64,000 nt of DNA from Torymus aiolomorphi (lineage: Eukaryota; Arthropoda; Insecta; Hymenoptera; Torymidae): NCBI GenBank assembly GCA_036365515.1, contig CM070874.1:43585083-43649082 (forward strand), in the 5' to 3' direction. The position numbers and the translations under genes were made by a program. The notes under the pieces were generated by a model. The model was not told the origin of the DNA, searched no databases, and was given only the letters and a program-made list of their open reading frames with translations. Position 1 is the first letter of the stretch; each line of letters opens with the position of its first letter. Shown piece after piece: positions 46,294-56,700 of this stretch.

Positions 46294-47973
46294 TTATTTG
46301 TTTTTATACAAACTTTTAACGAACGTTAAAACGCTACGATACATTCCTTTATCGTTCACTTCATAAACATGGTATTCAAAAAACTGATATAAATGTTTGG
46401 TTAATGGAGACTTTCCGTTTGTAATTAATATTAACAACTTCATAAGAATATCTACTGCTTCGATTAATGTTGCAACATTGTATCTACATTTATCATTTAA
46501 AATAATGTATATAGCACTAATCTTCTTTAATTCGCCACAAATAACTATATATGGTTTCACTGGTACATTATGTATTTTTTTATACAGCAGTTCGATTCTG
46601 TTATGAAGTACTATAAATTCATTCTCATTTTCTAAATTAACAAAATCCTGAAAAAATATTCGATAAAAAATTAGTATATTTAGAACAGACATTGCTCAAA
46701 AGTAAATTATAACCATTATTACCCTGGTAGAAATCTTAACGGTAATTGGCTATTTTTTGCTAATTTTGTGACTAAGAATGAACATTGTTAATATCTCATA
46801 GTTATATACAAAGAAGAAATAAATTTTGGTATTTACACTTCATGAAATTGATATTTTAAATAACACCAGGACTTTTAGATGAATTATTTTACCTTCATAT
46901 ATTTATTGTTGCTTCCTTTCAATTAACAGTAGTACTATATAATATTGTTAATTTTCTAGAAGGGTAAATGGTATTTTATATTTATTTTATATTATTATTT
47001 TGTGTATCATTAATTTTAATACTTTTCCATTCGAGAAAAAAATTTAATAAATTTTATTTCTTAATGGAGACCAGTTTAAGTAATCAATGTTCTTATCTAG
47101 TAAGCATGAAATTTATACCTTGGTTTGTGTAATAAATGCACTTGCAACGTCCTCTGCGTTTACTTTTACTCCTTTTGGTAATGAAATTGAATTTTTCGGC
47201 CATTCTAAAATATATGGTAATATGAACAACGAAAGTATGATATTTATGATAAATTTAATTTTTCAAAAAAATTATATTCTAAAGATGACTACATTTAAAT
47301 TCAAATATAAAATTTATACTTACATTTTTTAAGACTTTTGTTTTCCTTTAAAAATTGTCGAAGATTAGAATTAGTTACATTATCATCTTCTGTTAAGTTT
47401 AAAATGGTTTGTGCAATCGCTGGCCACTTTTTAATCAAATTGTCTGACTTAGAACCAAATAATTTTTGGAAATCAGCTAAAATTTAGATAACAGATTTAA
47501 ATTATCATCAGTTTTGTGCGTTTAAAAATAAATTAAAAACTAAATTTAGCGTATGTTTCACTCATTATGAAATGTCATGAACAAATCGTAATAAATTTTA
47601 ACATTTTAAAAGAAAGTCGAAGCAATTTCAATTAATAGATAAATACTTTCCAAACTCTAAATATCGAAGTTACTTTATAATTTCTATTGAAAAAAAATTT
47701 CTTTGTAAAAAAGCAGCTTACATGTTAACTATTAGTCTGTTTTCTTTTTAAGTATAATTTTGTGTATTTTATATACAGTCGAAAATAAAATGATATTACT
47801 TACTAATTTATAGCCTAATAAAGACTTCAGACAAGGGTATAATACACATAATTGAGCGACCTCAAGATTTCTGTATTGTTTTCTGCGACTATCCAATTGA
47901 GAAATCCAATGCCTCTCTAGATCCTTATCGATAATGCCCGTGTCGAATATAGGAGATGAAGATTGTGAAGTAG
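46294..47973 (-). CDS. Multi-exon gene of unknown function, TE-associated type
   Basis: Exon-like segments on the minus strand with good splice sites. One at 47973-47800 (TTTTAG acceptor; RHWISQLDSRRKQYRNLEVA). One at 47476-47324 (DFQKLFGSKSDNLIKKWPAI, GTAAGT donor). One at 47204-47119 (WPKNSISLPKGVKVNAEDVA). A terminal exon at 46647-46294 (HNVPVKPYIVICGELKK, stop at 46294). Exons 3 and 4 join in phase. The exon 2 to 3 junction would create TAA, so the gene is either damaged or the true junction differs. The pattern of a small helical domain and a KPYIV(I)CG strand recurs in arthropod TE-linked proteins. It lies upstream of, and in the same direction as, the CACTA-like gene and could be its partner. 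Confidence 0.4.
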
Positions 47974-47995
47974 CTAAAATACATGTATTAGATCT

Positions 47996-48726
47996 TGTAA
48001 CGGGGCAGGCGTCGCACAATTATTCGCTTCTTCTAAGCGGATTTGCCGATGAACGGCGCAACAGTGCAGTGGGACGCGATCACTTGCGCCGTCTCTTGCC
48101 GTCGGCTGCCTTCCTCGGCAGCCGTACCTGCCGGCGTTACAACGCGCGGCTTCGCGGTCGCGCTCTCTCTCTCGTGCGTGCTTACTCGGCTGCTCAGAAA
48201 TGCGCGAGCACCGTGTACTCGCGCCCGCGGAGGCCGGTGGTATTCTATACCGCCGCGCCACCGACTAGGAAAAGGGATCCGGGACTACGCGCCAAATAAT
48301 GCACGAACGCGTATGAAAAATGAAAGAAGTTTATTGCCCCTCGGGCGTAAGGATTAATATACAAGCGGCGCGTATCCTTTATACGCGCCGATACGGGTGG
48401 TGCGCCCGCGCTCTAGTTACGTGTGCGCGCGGTCGCACACACGCACTCGTAAAAGCGGCCCGCGCCGACGTTGGTCGATCGCCGCGCGCGATCGACACAC
48501 GCGCGCGCGTCGGTGAGCCTCGCTCGCTCGCGCGGGAGTCGCTCTCCAGACGCACGTCGTCCGCGGGGAGAGCGCGCTAGCGCCTGGCCAGGACTTACCT
48601 CGCGAAGCCTCGGCTGATGCAGGGAGTCAGGCCGAGCGGTGCTGGATGTCTCGCTCTTCGTATCTCTCTCTCTCTCTCTCTCGCTCCTCAGCGGGCAGTC
48701 CGGCGGTAGCAGAGTAGCGGCCGGCG

Positions 48727-48757
<31 letters not shown>

Positions 48758-49048
48758 CTCGGCTACGCTGCAGCGGCTCGCTCGGGCTCACTCTCGGCAC
48801 TCTCGCACTATTCTCTCTCTTTCACTTTGGGCTATTCTCGCGGCAATGGCCGAAACGATACTGCCTGCCTGCTTCTCCGTCGGCACGCGCAATCCTCTCT
48901 CGGCCTTGCCCTTCGCGTAAGGTTGAGAGATGTTTACATTTTCCGTGTTTGCGCGTGCCGTCGCGGTGTGCTGAGACTCGCCTCGAGTCTCATCAGCGCA
49001 CACCGATATACACACACATGCGCGCACGCACACGAGCCGTCCATTACA
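47996..49048. mobile_element. CpG-rich solo LTR, 1053 bp, ATCT target duplication
   Basis: Begins TGTAACGGGG and ends CCATTACA (inverted terminal TGTAA/TTACA). It is flanked by ATCT at 47992-47995 and 49049-49052. The interior is strongly GC- and CpG-rich, in sharp contrast to both flanks, with CT runs at 48661-48681 and 48728-48753. No internal retroelement sequence is present, so this is a solo LTR left by recombination. It sits just upstream of the first recognised exon of the minus-strand gene at 46.3-48.0 kb. Confidence 0.75.
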
Positions 49049-49285
49049 ATCTGTAGAAAAATAGTTTGATTTGTATTTTCAAATATCTATTATAAAATAT
49101 TTTTAAAAAATTTTAACTTATTTTCAAATAAATATAAGGATAATACTTTAACACGAGTAAAATGAAAATAATATATTTTTAAAATAATTATTAGAATGAA
49201 TTACGTTATGAAAAGTACAATATTTAAATTTAATTAAAATTAAAATATAACATAAAATTTATGAACAAAGAATTAACGTAACAAT

Positions 49286-50845
49286 TCATTTATTAAAATA
49301 TAAAATAATATTATTTGTCTTATAAGGTTTGCTGGCTACTTCCTTAATCTTTTCACCGAATACTTCAAATTCAGTCGACTGACTTCTGCAGGTACGATAT
49401 GCTGAGTATAAATATCCTTTGGCAGATACCTCTCTACAACTTTGCGAATAACACTCTTCTGGTAATTGATTTTCAAAGAGGTTATAAATTTCTGCCCTCA
49501 AGAATAAAAATCGTTCTCTTTTAAGGCTGTAAAATAATCATGCCATTACAAAAATTTATACAGTAAGTACATTAAATTATTCTGAAAATCTATTTGAAAA
49601 TGTTGACAATAAATGTTCGCAATAAAAATTTAACATTGCGCGCACGTATGTGTGTATATGTGTGTGTGTGAATTGGGAATGCAGTTAATACCTTGGTTTA
49701 ACTACTGTCATAAGTAATTATTGTTATTAGCGTAAAAAATGATAACTTACTCAAAATTTCCATTCATGAATTCATTATCAATTACAATATTTGCCAAATC
49801 ATGAACAAAATTGTCGAATTTTGTGAATTTCTTCTTATGTGTCTTGTCATATTCGTATACACAAAGTATTAACTTGCGTTTAAATGACTTTAACAGAAGA
49901 CGATAGACTAAATTTTGATTGCGAGAATCGACAGAATCTAAAAAAATAAAGTAACTTTATAAGGTTTACATATTTAATTAAAAATTCACGACATAGTAAG
50001 CAAATAGTTCATTGTTCAAGAAGGGAATTCTTTCTATCGAGGGTGAGGTGTTCACCCGACTCTGAAACAGCTTTTCTTCCCGTGTTTCACACCGCATGTT
50101 TTTTTAACGGAGACATAAAAGGTCTTTTTATGTACGTGAGTTGAAGAGAGTATTGGGCAATTCGAGTCACACAACGTAGTTGGAAATCAATGTACTTATT
50201 TCTCATATTAATATATTTTAGGGTATAGCAATGGATATTTCTTACAACTTTCATAAAATACACTCGAAATACGCAATTTTCTCTTCTACTCTCCCTCACT
50301 GTTATAGTACCCCGTACATAGTTTCCTTTATACCCGCGACGTTCCATTTTGATAGTGTGTTTGGATTTTCATTTATACCAACCTTTCTCAGAAGCACATT
50401 TCTCAAGTGTAGATTCTTTTACGCGCTTATACAGCGTTTTCTTGTAAATTTTGTTCATTGTTGAAATTTTCATCTGAACGTCTTTTATGTAGGTTAATGA
50501 TGGATTCAGATGTACTGCAACAGTTTGGAATTGAGCTATGTGTTGCATGATGAGCGTTATGATTGGTAATGATAGGATTCAATGATGCATTGGACAAATC
50601 TTGACAAATGTAATTTTCCTGCGATGGTAGTTGATTTTGTGGTAGTGGCAGTGATTGGAACGTTGATTGAGGAAAATGATTGTGATTGTAAATATGGTTT
50701 GCTATAATTAATGAAAAATGATTTGATAATAAGGAAAATAATAGTGGTAAAATAATGTGAATAGTTTAATTTATTAACCAGGATATCCCGAATTTGGATG
50801 CAGGGAGAAGTCATCTGAATGACATCCAATGTTCGACAAATTCAT
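49286..50845 (-). CDS. Spliced gene of unknown function (partial model)
   Basis: Exon 1: 50845-50779, ATG, MNLSNIGCHSDDFSLHPNSG. Intron to 50702. Exon 2: 50701 to a GTATAAG donor at about 50432, His/Asn/Gln/Ser-rich (YNHNHFPQSTFQSLPLPQNQ). A middle exon was not located. Exon 3: 49937-49751, GTAAGT donor (LVYRLLLKSFKRKLILCVYE). Exon 4: 49526-49286 (LRAEIYNLFENQLPEECYSQ). Exons 1-2 and 3-4 each join in phase without stops. The missing link must supply one base of phase. The low-complexity N-terminus with a basic, helical C-terminus could suit a DNA-binding or regulatory protein, but no family is recognised. Confidence 0.4.
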
Positions 50846-51470
50846 GATGTTAGAAGTCTTTTTTCCAAATATAAATATTATTTTATCAACTTATCTGTTT
50901 ATTATTATGATCTACGGTAATAAAATATAATATGCCATATGAGTTTATAATACACTTGATATTAATAAAATAACGATTTCGTTTACATCATATATTATCT
51001 GCACCAAATTTATCTCGCTTAATGCAAGTAATAACAAAAAAGACTTATTATTGAAATAGAACATTGCACTAAAAAGTGTGCATTCAAAATATAAAATAAC
51101 AAACAACTTCTGATATTTTCTTCAAATACTGTAAATTTAAAAAAGAGATATATTTGAATAACAATAATTACTTGAAATGAATATAAATAAATTGAAAAAA
51201 AAAAATTTGTTTTCAAGTAACAGTTTATAGTGTTAACAAGTAAATAATAGTGTTGATAATGTTTATTAGGAGGTATTTATTTAGTAGTTAAATTGAATAA
51301 AAGAAAATAGTAACTGTGAAATAGTGAAAATAATTGGCCTCGACAAAATATTATTGAACAAATCATAAAGTGTGCACAATTAATATGTGCACAATCAGTA
51401 TGTGCATAAACAAGAATACGTCGTATTGCGCACTAAACCCTCAACTAAAATTTTAAATATACTGACCCTT
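50846..51470. other. AT-rich DNA, no gene
   Basis: Contains at 51371-51410 a GTGCACAATTAATATGTGCA phrase, which loosely resembles the TIR element at 62114-62267 but is too short to assign. Confidence 0.4.
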
Positions 51471-52400
51471 CGACTAAAATTTCAAGCTCAGATTTTCTGA
51501 TTTGGTTTATTACTCTAAAAACTTTTTTTTAAATAAACATAAATCAGTAACCAACTATTTTAACTATTTATTTAATAGTTATAAGTTGTTACAAACCAAA
51601 ACAAATTTAAGCAAATACTGATCAGTAACTGTTGAACATTTGAAATATTTGATTGCGACAAAATTTTATTGAAAAAATTTAAAATTATGAAATATATTGA
51701 ACCTTCAACTAAAATTTCAATCTAATATTTTGCGATAGACTCAAAGCATTTTTGAAAAAATAAATAAACCTGTAACTTAATAACTGAACTATATTTATTT
51801 AGCTATAAATTCTTATAATACACTAAAAAAGTCAAAATAAATATTGATCGGTGACTGTAGAACAGTTAAAATAGTTGATTGCAAATAAATATTATTGGAT
51901 AAAATCTAAAAGTATTAGGTACTGATCCTTCACAACTAAAATTTCAAACTGATATTTTAATTTGGTTTTAGTACGATGAAAACTTTTTCAAAAGCATACA
52001 TAAATCTGTAACTTATTAAGTGAACTGTATTTATAAGTTATTTCTTATGTATCAAAATAAGTCACAGTAAATATTGATCGATGACTGTGGAAGATTTCAG
52101 ACAGTTACTCCAACAAAATGTTATTGAATAAAATGTAAAGAATTATTCATATAATTGATTCAAATAATTCATATAATATTCATATAACCTTCAACTAAAA
52201 TTTCAAGATAATATTTCATGACTTGGTTTCTGTACAGTGTAAATCTTATTAGAAAAATACAAAAATCATTAAATAAATAATAGAACTACTTATTGTGTTG
52301 TAGTATATAAATATTGTGTTATATTTATTGTCTATTTATAATCAAACCTTGTGTTAATTAATAACCTTAAATCAAACTGTTACTTGATAACATTAAATAT
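51471..52400. repeat. Degenerate satellite, four units of ~230-260 bp
   Basis: Unit anchors (CAACTAAAATTTCAA-type) at about 51472, 51705, 51933 and 52192. Each is followed by a GATATTTT.ATTTGGTTT-type phrase and, further on, ATAAATCTGTAACTTA and TATTGATC.GTGACTGT-type phrases. Units have diverged heavily but keep order and spacing. Confidence 0.7.
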
Positions 52401-53258
52401 TTTATCCTATATATAATAGTAATTAATGGAGTCTACTAGAAGTGCTGGTAATAATAAACAATACTAAAACTTTGTAATAATCTTGTAAAAAATAACTTTA
52501 AATAACTTATTGAAAAACATTTATATTTCATATAGAAATATATCAAAGTTACGTTGTCGTAATACGCAGTGCTTAAATATTATCAACACCGTGATTATTT
52601 TCACAAAACGTTTTGTAATATAAACAATATGTTTAAGCATGTACTTACTTGATTATAGATTTCAATATTTCACAGCATCCATCTATCCATGGGAATAAAA
52701 AAGCGCAGTGGTGCAGAAAAAAATCTAACAGCGAGTTGTGATATAGTTCTCCGAGATATTTACGCGGGAACACGCATTACCTATAACGGTCACGGTAGTC
52801 TCGGAAGCGGAACTCGGAATCGTGTAATGCCGGAACATATTGAGGAACGGATTTACAAGCTTCGACATCACAGACGACCAACGTTGTAATAAGCCTTGTT
52901 CGACCTTGTGTTTCATGAATACAATTTTTTAACAACATTGTACATGCTGCGTTGGACATAAATAGATCCTATTTTGGAATTCTAACATTTTTATAAATTT
53001 TGAATTTATGTATTGCTAATTTTGACTCAAATGAATTCCAAGTTGATATTGGAATATGATACAATGTTGACATCTGTTATATCTAAATGTATCGAACTAC
53101 AGTTAATGCCAAATTTCTTTCTGTGTAAGGTAAAAGGCCTGATTATGAAACGTTTTAATGAAACTTATGGCAAAAGTGATTTGGAAACATTAAATTGAAT
53201 AAGAAAAATATATATTATATTCATGCACTATTTGCTTTTACATATTCATTAATAAAAA
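52401..53258. other. No assigned gene; one short unexplained frame
   Basis: A 66-codon plus-strand frame at 52689-52889 (MGIKKRSGAEKNLTASC) stands in a locally GC-richer patch. No homology or splice context is evident, and it may be an exon relic. The rest is AT-rich. Confidence 0.3.
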
Positions 53259-53475
53259 CCCTGGCGCAAGAAAAAACTGTATCTTTCTGTACGTTTCTGT
53301 ACATTTCCGTACATTTCCGCACATTTTTGTACATTTTTGTTCTTTAAGAGACTTTTGTACAGATTTGTACAGTTATGTACGGAAATGTACACATTAGTAC
53401 AGCAATGTACGGAAATGTACAGAAATATACAGAAATGTACAGAAATGTACACGAATATACGGTAATGTTGATAAA
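53259..53475. repeat. Left terminal inverted repeat with TGTAC array
   Basis: Starts CCCTGGCGCAAGAAAAAACT and continues as an array of about 10-bp steps around GTACATTTC / TGTACAGAAA. The same terminus appears inverted at 59874-59893, and the array repeats there in inverted order. An intact CTTTAAGAGAC phrase at 53342-53352 corresponds to the site occupied by an insertion in the right copy. Confidence 0.75.
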
Positions 53476-53837
53476 TAAAAATCAAAGTTTATTTATAATA
53501 TTATAAAAAATGTGTTGTTAGTATTGAATTATTTGATATTAATTACATCTAAATATATATTTTGAGTCAATACATATGGACAGATGTGGTAAACGGATGA
53601 AATGATTTTTGCATGCCCGTGTGACTTTAATTTTGAGTTACTTTCGACATTAACTTAATAACATATCCTTCAATAATAGAATAACATAAAAACCTCACTG
53701 TCAACTCAATTATGGTAACATCAATCACATTTGTCGACTTTGGAATCATTATCATTTTTGAACTGAGAATGAATTTAATGTGTTAATTAGTAAAATGTAC
53801 CATATAAGGGCGATTTGGATTATCACAGATAAGTATA

Positions 53838-53895
53838 CTTCAATTGTGCAAATGGTAAAGGGTCGGCTTAGTAATCTAAAGATTGTGGGTCGATT
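53838..53895 (+). pseudogene. Degenerate tRNA-like sequence
   Basis: GCAAATGGTAAAGGGTCGGC, then TTAGTAATCTAAAGATTGTGG and GGTCGATTGTC, recall the D-arm to T-arm order of an arginine-type tRNA. Both promoter boxes are imperfect and no acceptor stem is seen. At most a tRNA-derived relic. Confidence 0.25.
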
Positions 53896-54459
53896 GTCAC
53901 GTCCTAAGACACGACACGACTGGGACGTTTAACTCAATTTAGAGTTATGCTCTTTTAGGCCTTAGCTGCGCTAGCTAGTAAACCTTGGACGGCTGAGGAA
54001 AGGAGCGTAATATCAAATTCACTGTTAACGTTGAGATTTAAGTTTGACTAATTTTTGGATTAGGATTTGGCTATCGTAAGGACCAACGGTGAGTAGCACG
54101 AACGTCTTGTAAAGATCGTTTGGCCGCACGTACCCCCGTATGGACTAAGAGTAAGGTCACGACTTTCTTTGGATACCTGGGGTTTGAGATTCTTATAACT
54201 TTTCTCAGTCTCAGGTTATTCTCAGATTCGCCCTTCCCTATTAAGAGCAGAGCTCGTATGTGAATTTAATTTTTATTTATGAAACTTATCCCTCTTGGAA
54301 TTGATATATTATTTTTTTTTTTAATAAATAAATTGTTATCTTAATAAAGGATAATTTCTTTAGAATTTCCCTATGATTTTCTTGTTTCTTAAATTTTTTT
54401 CAAATATAAATTGTTTTAGAGTTGTAATCTGGAATTTCTTATAAATTAAAATATTCCTT
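53896..54459. other. Non-coding, moderately GC-rich run-in to the stem-loop array
   Basis: Contains phrases that echo the array loop (GTAAGGACCAACGG at 54075, AGTAAGGTCACGAC at 54150) but no long frame. Might be the 5' part of the same non-coding locus. Confidence 0.4.
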
Positions 54460-55244
54460 GTAAACACAACCAGGTAGGCTTACCCGTAAGGTCGTACAAC
54501 TGCCGTTATGTTTACTTAATTCTTTTCTAAACCAATAGGAGTATGCTTACCCGTAAGGTCGTAACAACTATGGTTTAGAGAAGTAATTTAGGATATATTT
54601 AATTGAAGATTTTATTACTTTCTTATTATTGTAAACTGGAAATTCTTATAAATTAAAATATTCCTTGTAAACACAACCAGTGAGGCTTACCCGTAAGGTC
54701 GTACAACTGCCGTTATGTTTACTTAATTCTTTCCTAAACCAATAGGAGTATGCTTACCCGTAAGGTCGTAACAACTATGGTTTAGAGAAGTAATTTAGGA
54801 TATATTTAATTGAAGATTTTATTATTTTCTTTATTGTAATGAGAAAATTTAATATAATTTAATTATATTCTTTGCAAACACAACCAGTGAGGCTTACCCG
54901 TAAGGTCGTACAACTGCCGTTATGTTTGCTTAATCCTTTTCTAAACCAATAGGAGTATGCTTACCCGTAAGGCCGTAACAACTATGGTTTAGAGAAGAAA
55001 TACTGAATATAGTTAATTGAAGATTTTATTTACCTTCTTATTTTTGTGTTCTTTATATTTTTCTTTAAATATAAATTCCTTTGAATTTTGTAATATGAAA
55101 TTTATTATAATTAATAATATTCTTTGTAAACACAACCAGTGAGGCTTACCCGTAAGGTCGTACAACTGCCGTTATGTTTACTTAATTCTTTTCTAAACCA
55201 ATAGGAGTACGCTTGCCCGTAAGGTCGTAACAACTATGGTTTAG
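54460..55244. ncRNA. Tandem array of eight conserved stem-loops (4 units x 2)
   Basis: Four units (starts 54460, 54667, 54874, 55126; periods 207, 207, 252). Each contains hairpin A (56 nt) and hairpin B (52 nt). A: stem GTAAACACAAC / GTTATGTTTAC. B: stem CTAAACCAATAG / CTATGGTTTAG. Both present the same inner motif GCTTACCCGTAAGGTCGTA, which itself folds (CTTA/TAAG around CCCG). Hairpins A and B have different outer stems around one shared loop. In unit 3 stem A changes T to C on one side and A to G on the other (GCAAACA / TGTTTGC), keeping the pair. The AT-rich spacers between hairpins have drifted and changed length, whereas the hairpins hardly vary. The strand of transcription, if any, is unknown. 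Confidence 0.6.
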
Positions 55245-55299
55245 AGAAGTAGTTTCGAATATAATTAATTTGATAATTTTAAATTTAGTATATATTTAA

Positions 55300-56700
55300 A
55301 ATTTTTTTAGAAGTTTTGAAAAAAATGAATTTTAAAAATTTGATTTTGGAAAAATTTGAATATTTTATTTGAGAGCTTGAATTTGTGTACAGAGTCTTTA
55401 ATCTTGTGAGGCTTGTGTCGATCTGCTGTACAGTTAGCAAAGCTTGTGAGGCTTGTGTTGATCTGATTGACTAACAGTGCGCGCTCGGCGTATTTAAATG
55501 CATTGCTCCTCCTTTTCTTTGGCTGGAAAAGCTGCGGTGTCGAATCGGGTGGTTGCGTCATCTTGAGGCATCGAATCATCGATGATGTGTTCGGCGGCGG
55601 TTGATGTGTTGTATATCTCGCAATATTAAATGAAGCTAGTGGTGCGGGAAAACGGTGTCCAATGGTGAGGGGATGGCATCCCTTCCAAACGTCAATTTTG
55701 GGCGAGTGGGGAGAGTCCTATGCTTTTACACAGAGAGCAGGCGCTCATCCCTTCTCTAGGATATTTTCTGGCGGCTCGTATCTTCTTTAAGGAGTGAGAG
55801 AGAACGCTAGATGAATGACAGAGAAAGAGAAATGAGAGAGACAAAAGATATGTCCTTCTCTCTCTTTTAAGCTAAAAACGATCAATTTTTCTATCATTTA
55901 TTGAAAACTATGTATTACTGACAGTTTATGAATTAAAAAATACATTATTCTATTTCATTTTGTTTTAAGATGAAAGTACAAATTTGAATGGAAGTTATCG
56001 GTTTATTACAACAGGAGTTAAACGCATTACAATTTTTATTAAACTTAATCACATAATAAACAATGAAATTTCTTATGCAAACTTTATAAAACCTGGAATT
56101 ATTCATTCTAACTAAAATTTTGATTAATTTATTCAATTATTTTATTGATTTCAATACAAATTTGTGGACTTTCTGTTGTTTATTTAAAGTACTTGAAGTT
56201 TAACTAACTGTTTAAAATAATGTTATGTCAAAATACATACTATTGCTTAGTTAGCATATTTCTATATAAATATTTTATAAATTTTGCATGAAAAAGTTGA
56301 AATTTCTTGTTATTAAATGAACTATCTAATTATCGCTAGAAAAACATACAATTTATAATATTATTTAAATTTTGAAATGTTTTGTTACTTGATTTCTAAA
56401 AGAAAATTTTAATTAAAGTAAACGAGATAAACTATTACAAACAAACAAAATCATTATTCGCTATAAAAATATAAAAACGCAATGATATTTATTTATTACT
56501 AATGTTTATTATCTATAACCTAACATTTGCTGTAAACGAAATAATTTTCCTATTTGTAGTTAAGAAGATATTGAATATTATTCACAAAATAATATTCTCA
56601 TGCTACAGTATATTGAGTCCCAAAAAGATGCTGGAAAACGCGTCTCCGCGCAGGAAGATCTATTTTTAGATACGCCATGTGCGTGGGACAGATTTTACAG
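55300..56700. other. No recognised gene; one minus-strand frame and a short duplication
   Basis: A 90-codon minus-strand frame at 55307-55579 (MIRCLKMTQPPDSTPQLFQP, then KKRRSNAFKYAERALL) is basic and unassigned. Within it GCTTGTGAGGCTTGTGT.GATCTG is duplicated (about 55404 and 55442). 55600-55860 is GC-richer; beyond that AT-rich. Confidence 0.35.

Noticed and set aside
47934..48580. Arg/Ala-rich plus-strand frames in the GC-rich island
   Set aside because: They lie inside the solo LTR and result from high GC content without conserved domains.
51371..51410. Second copy of the 154-bp MITE
   Set aside because: Shares only short GTGCACA/ATATGTGCA phrases; no terminal repeats or target duplication.
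54556..54566. Resemblance of GGTCGTAACAA to the 3' end of small-subunit rRNA
   Set aside because: The match is about ten bases only and is embedded in a different hairpin; no flanking rRNA sequence is present.
54460..55244. CRISPR-like array
   Set aside because: Repeats and spacers do not have constant short lengths, the repeats are paired hairpins of 52-56 nt in 207-252-bp units, and the DNA is clearly eukaryotic.
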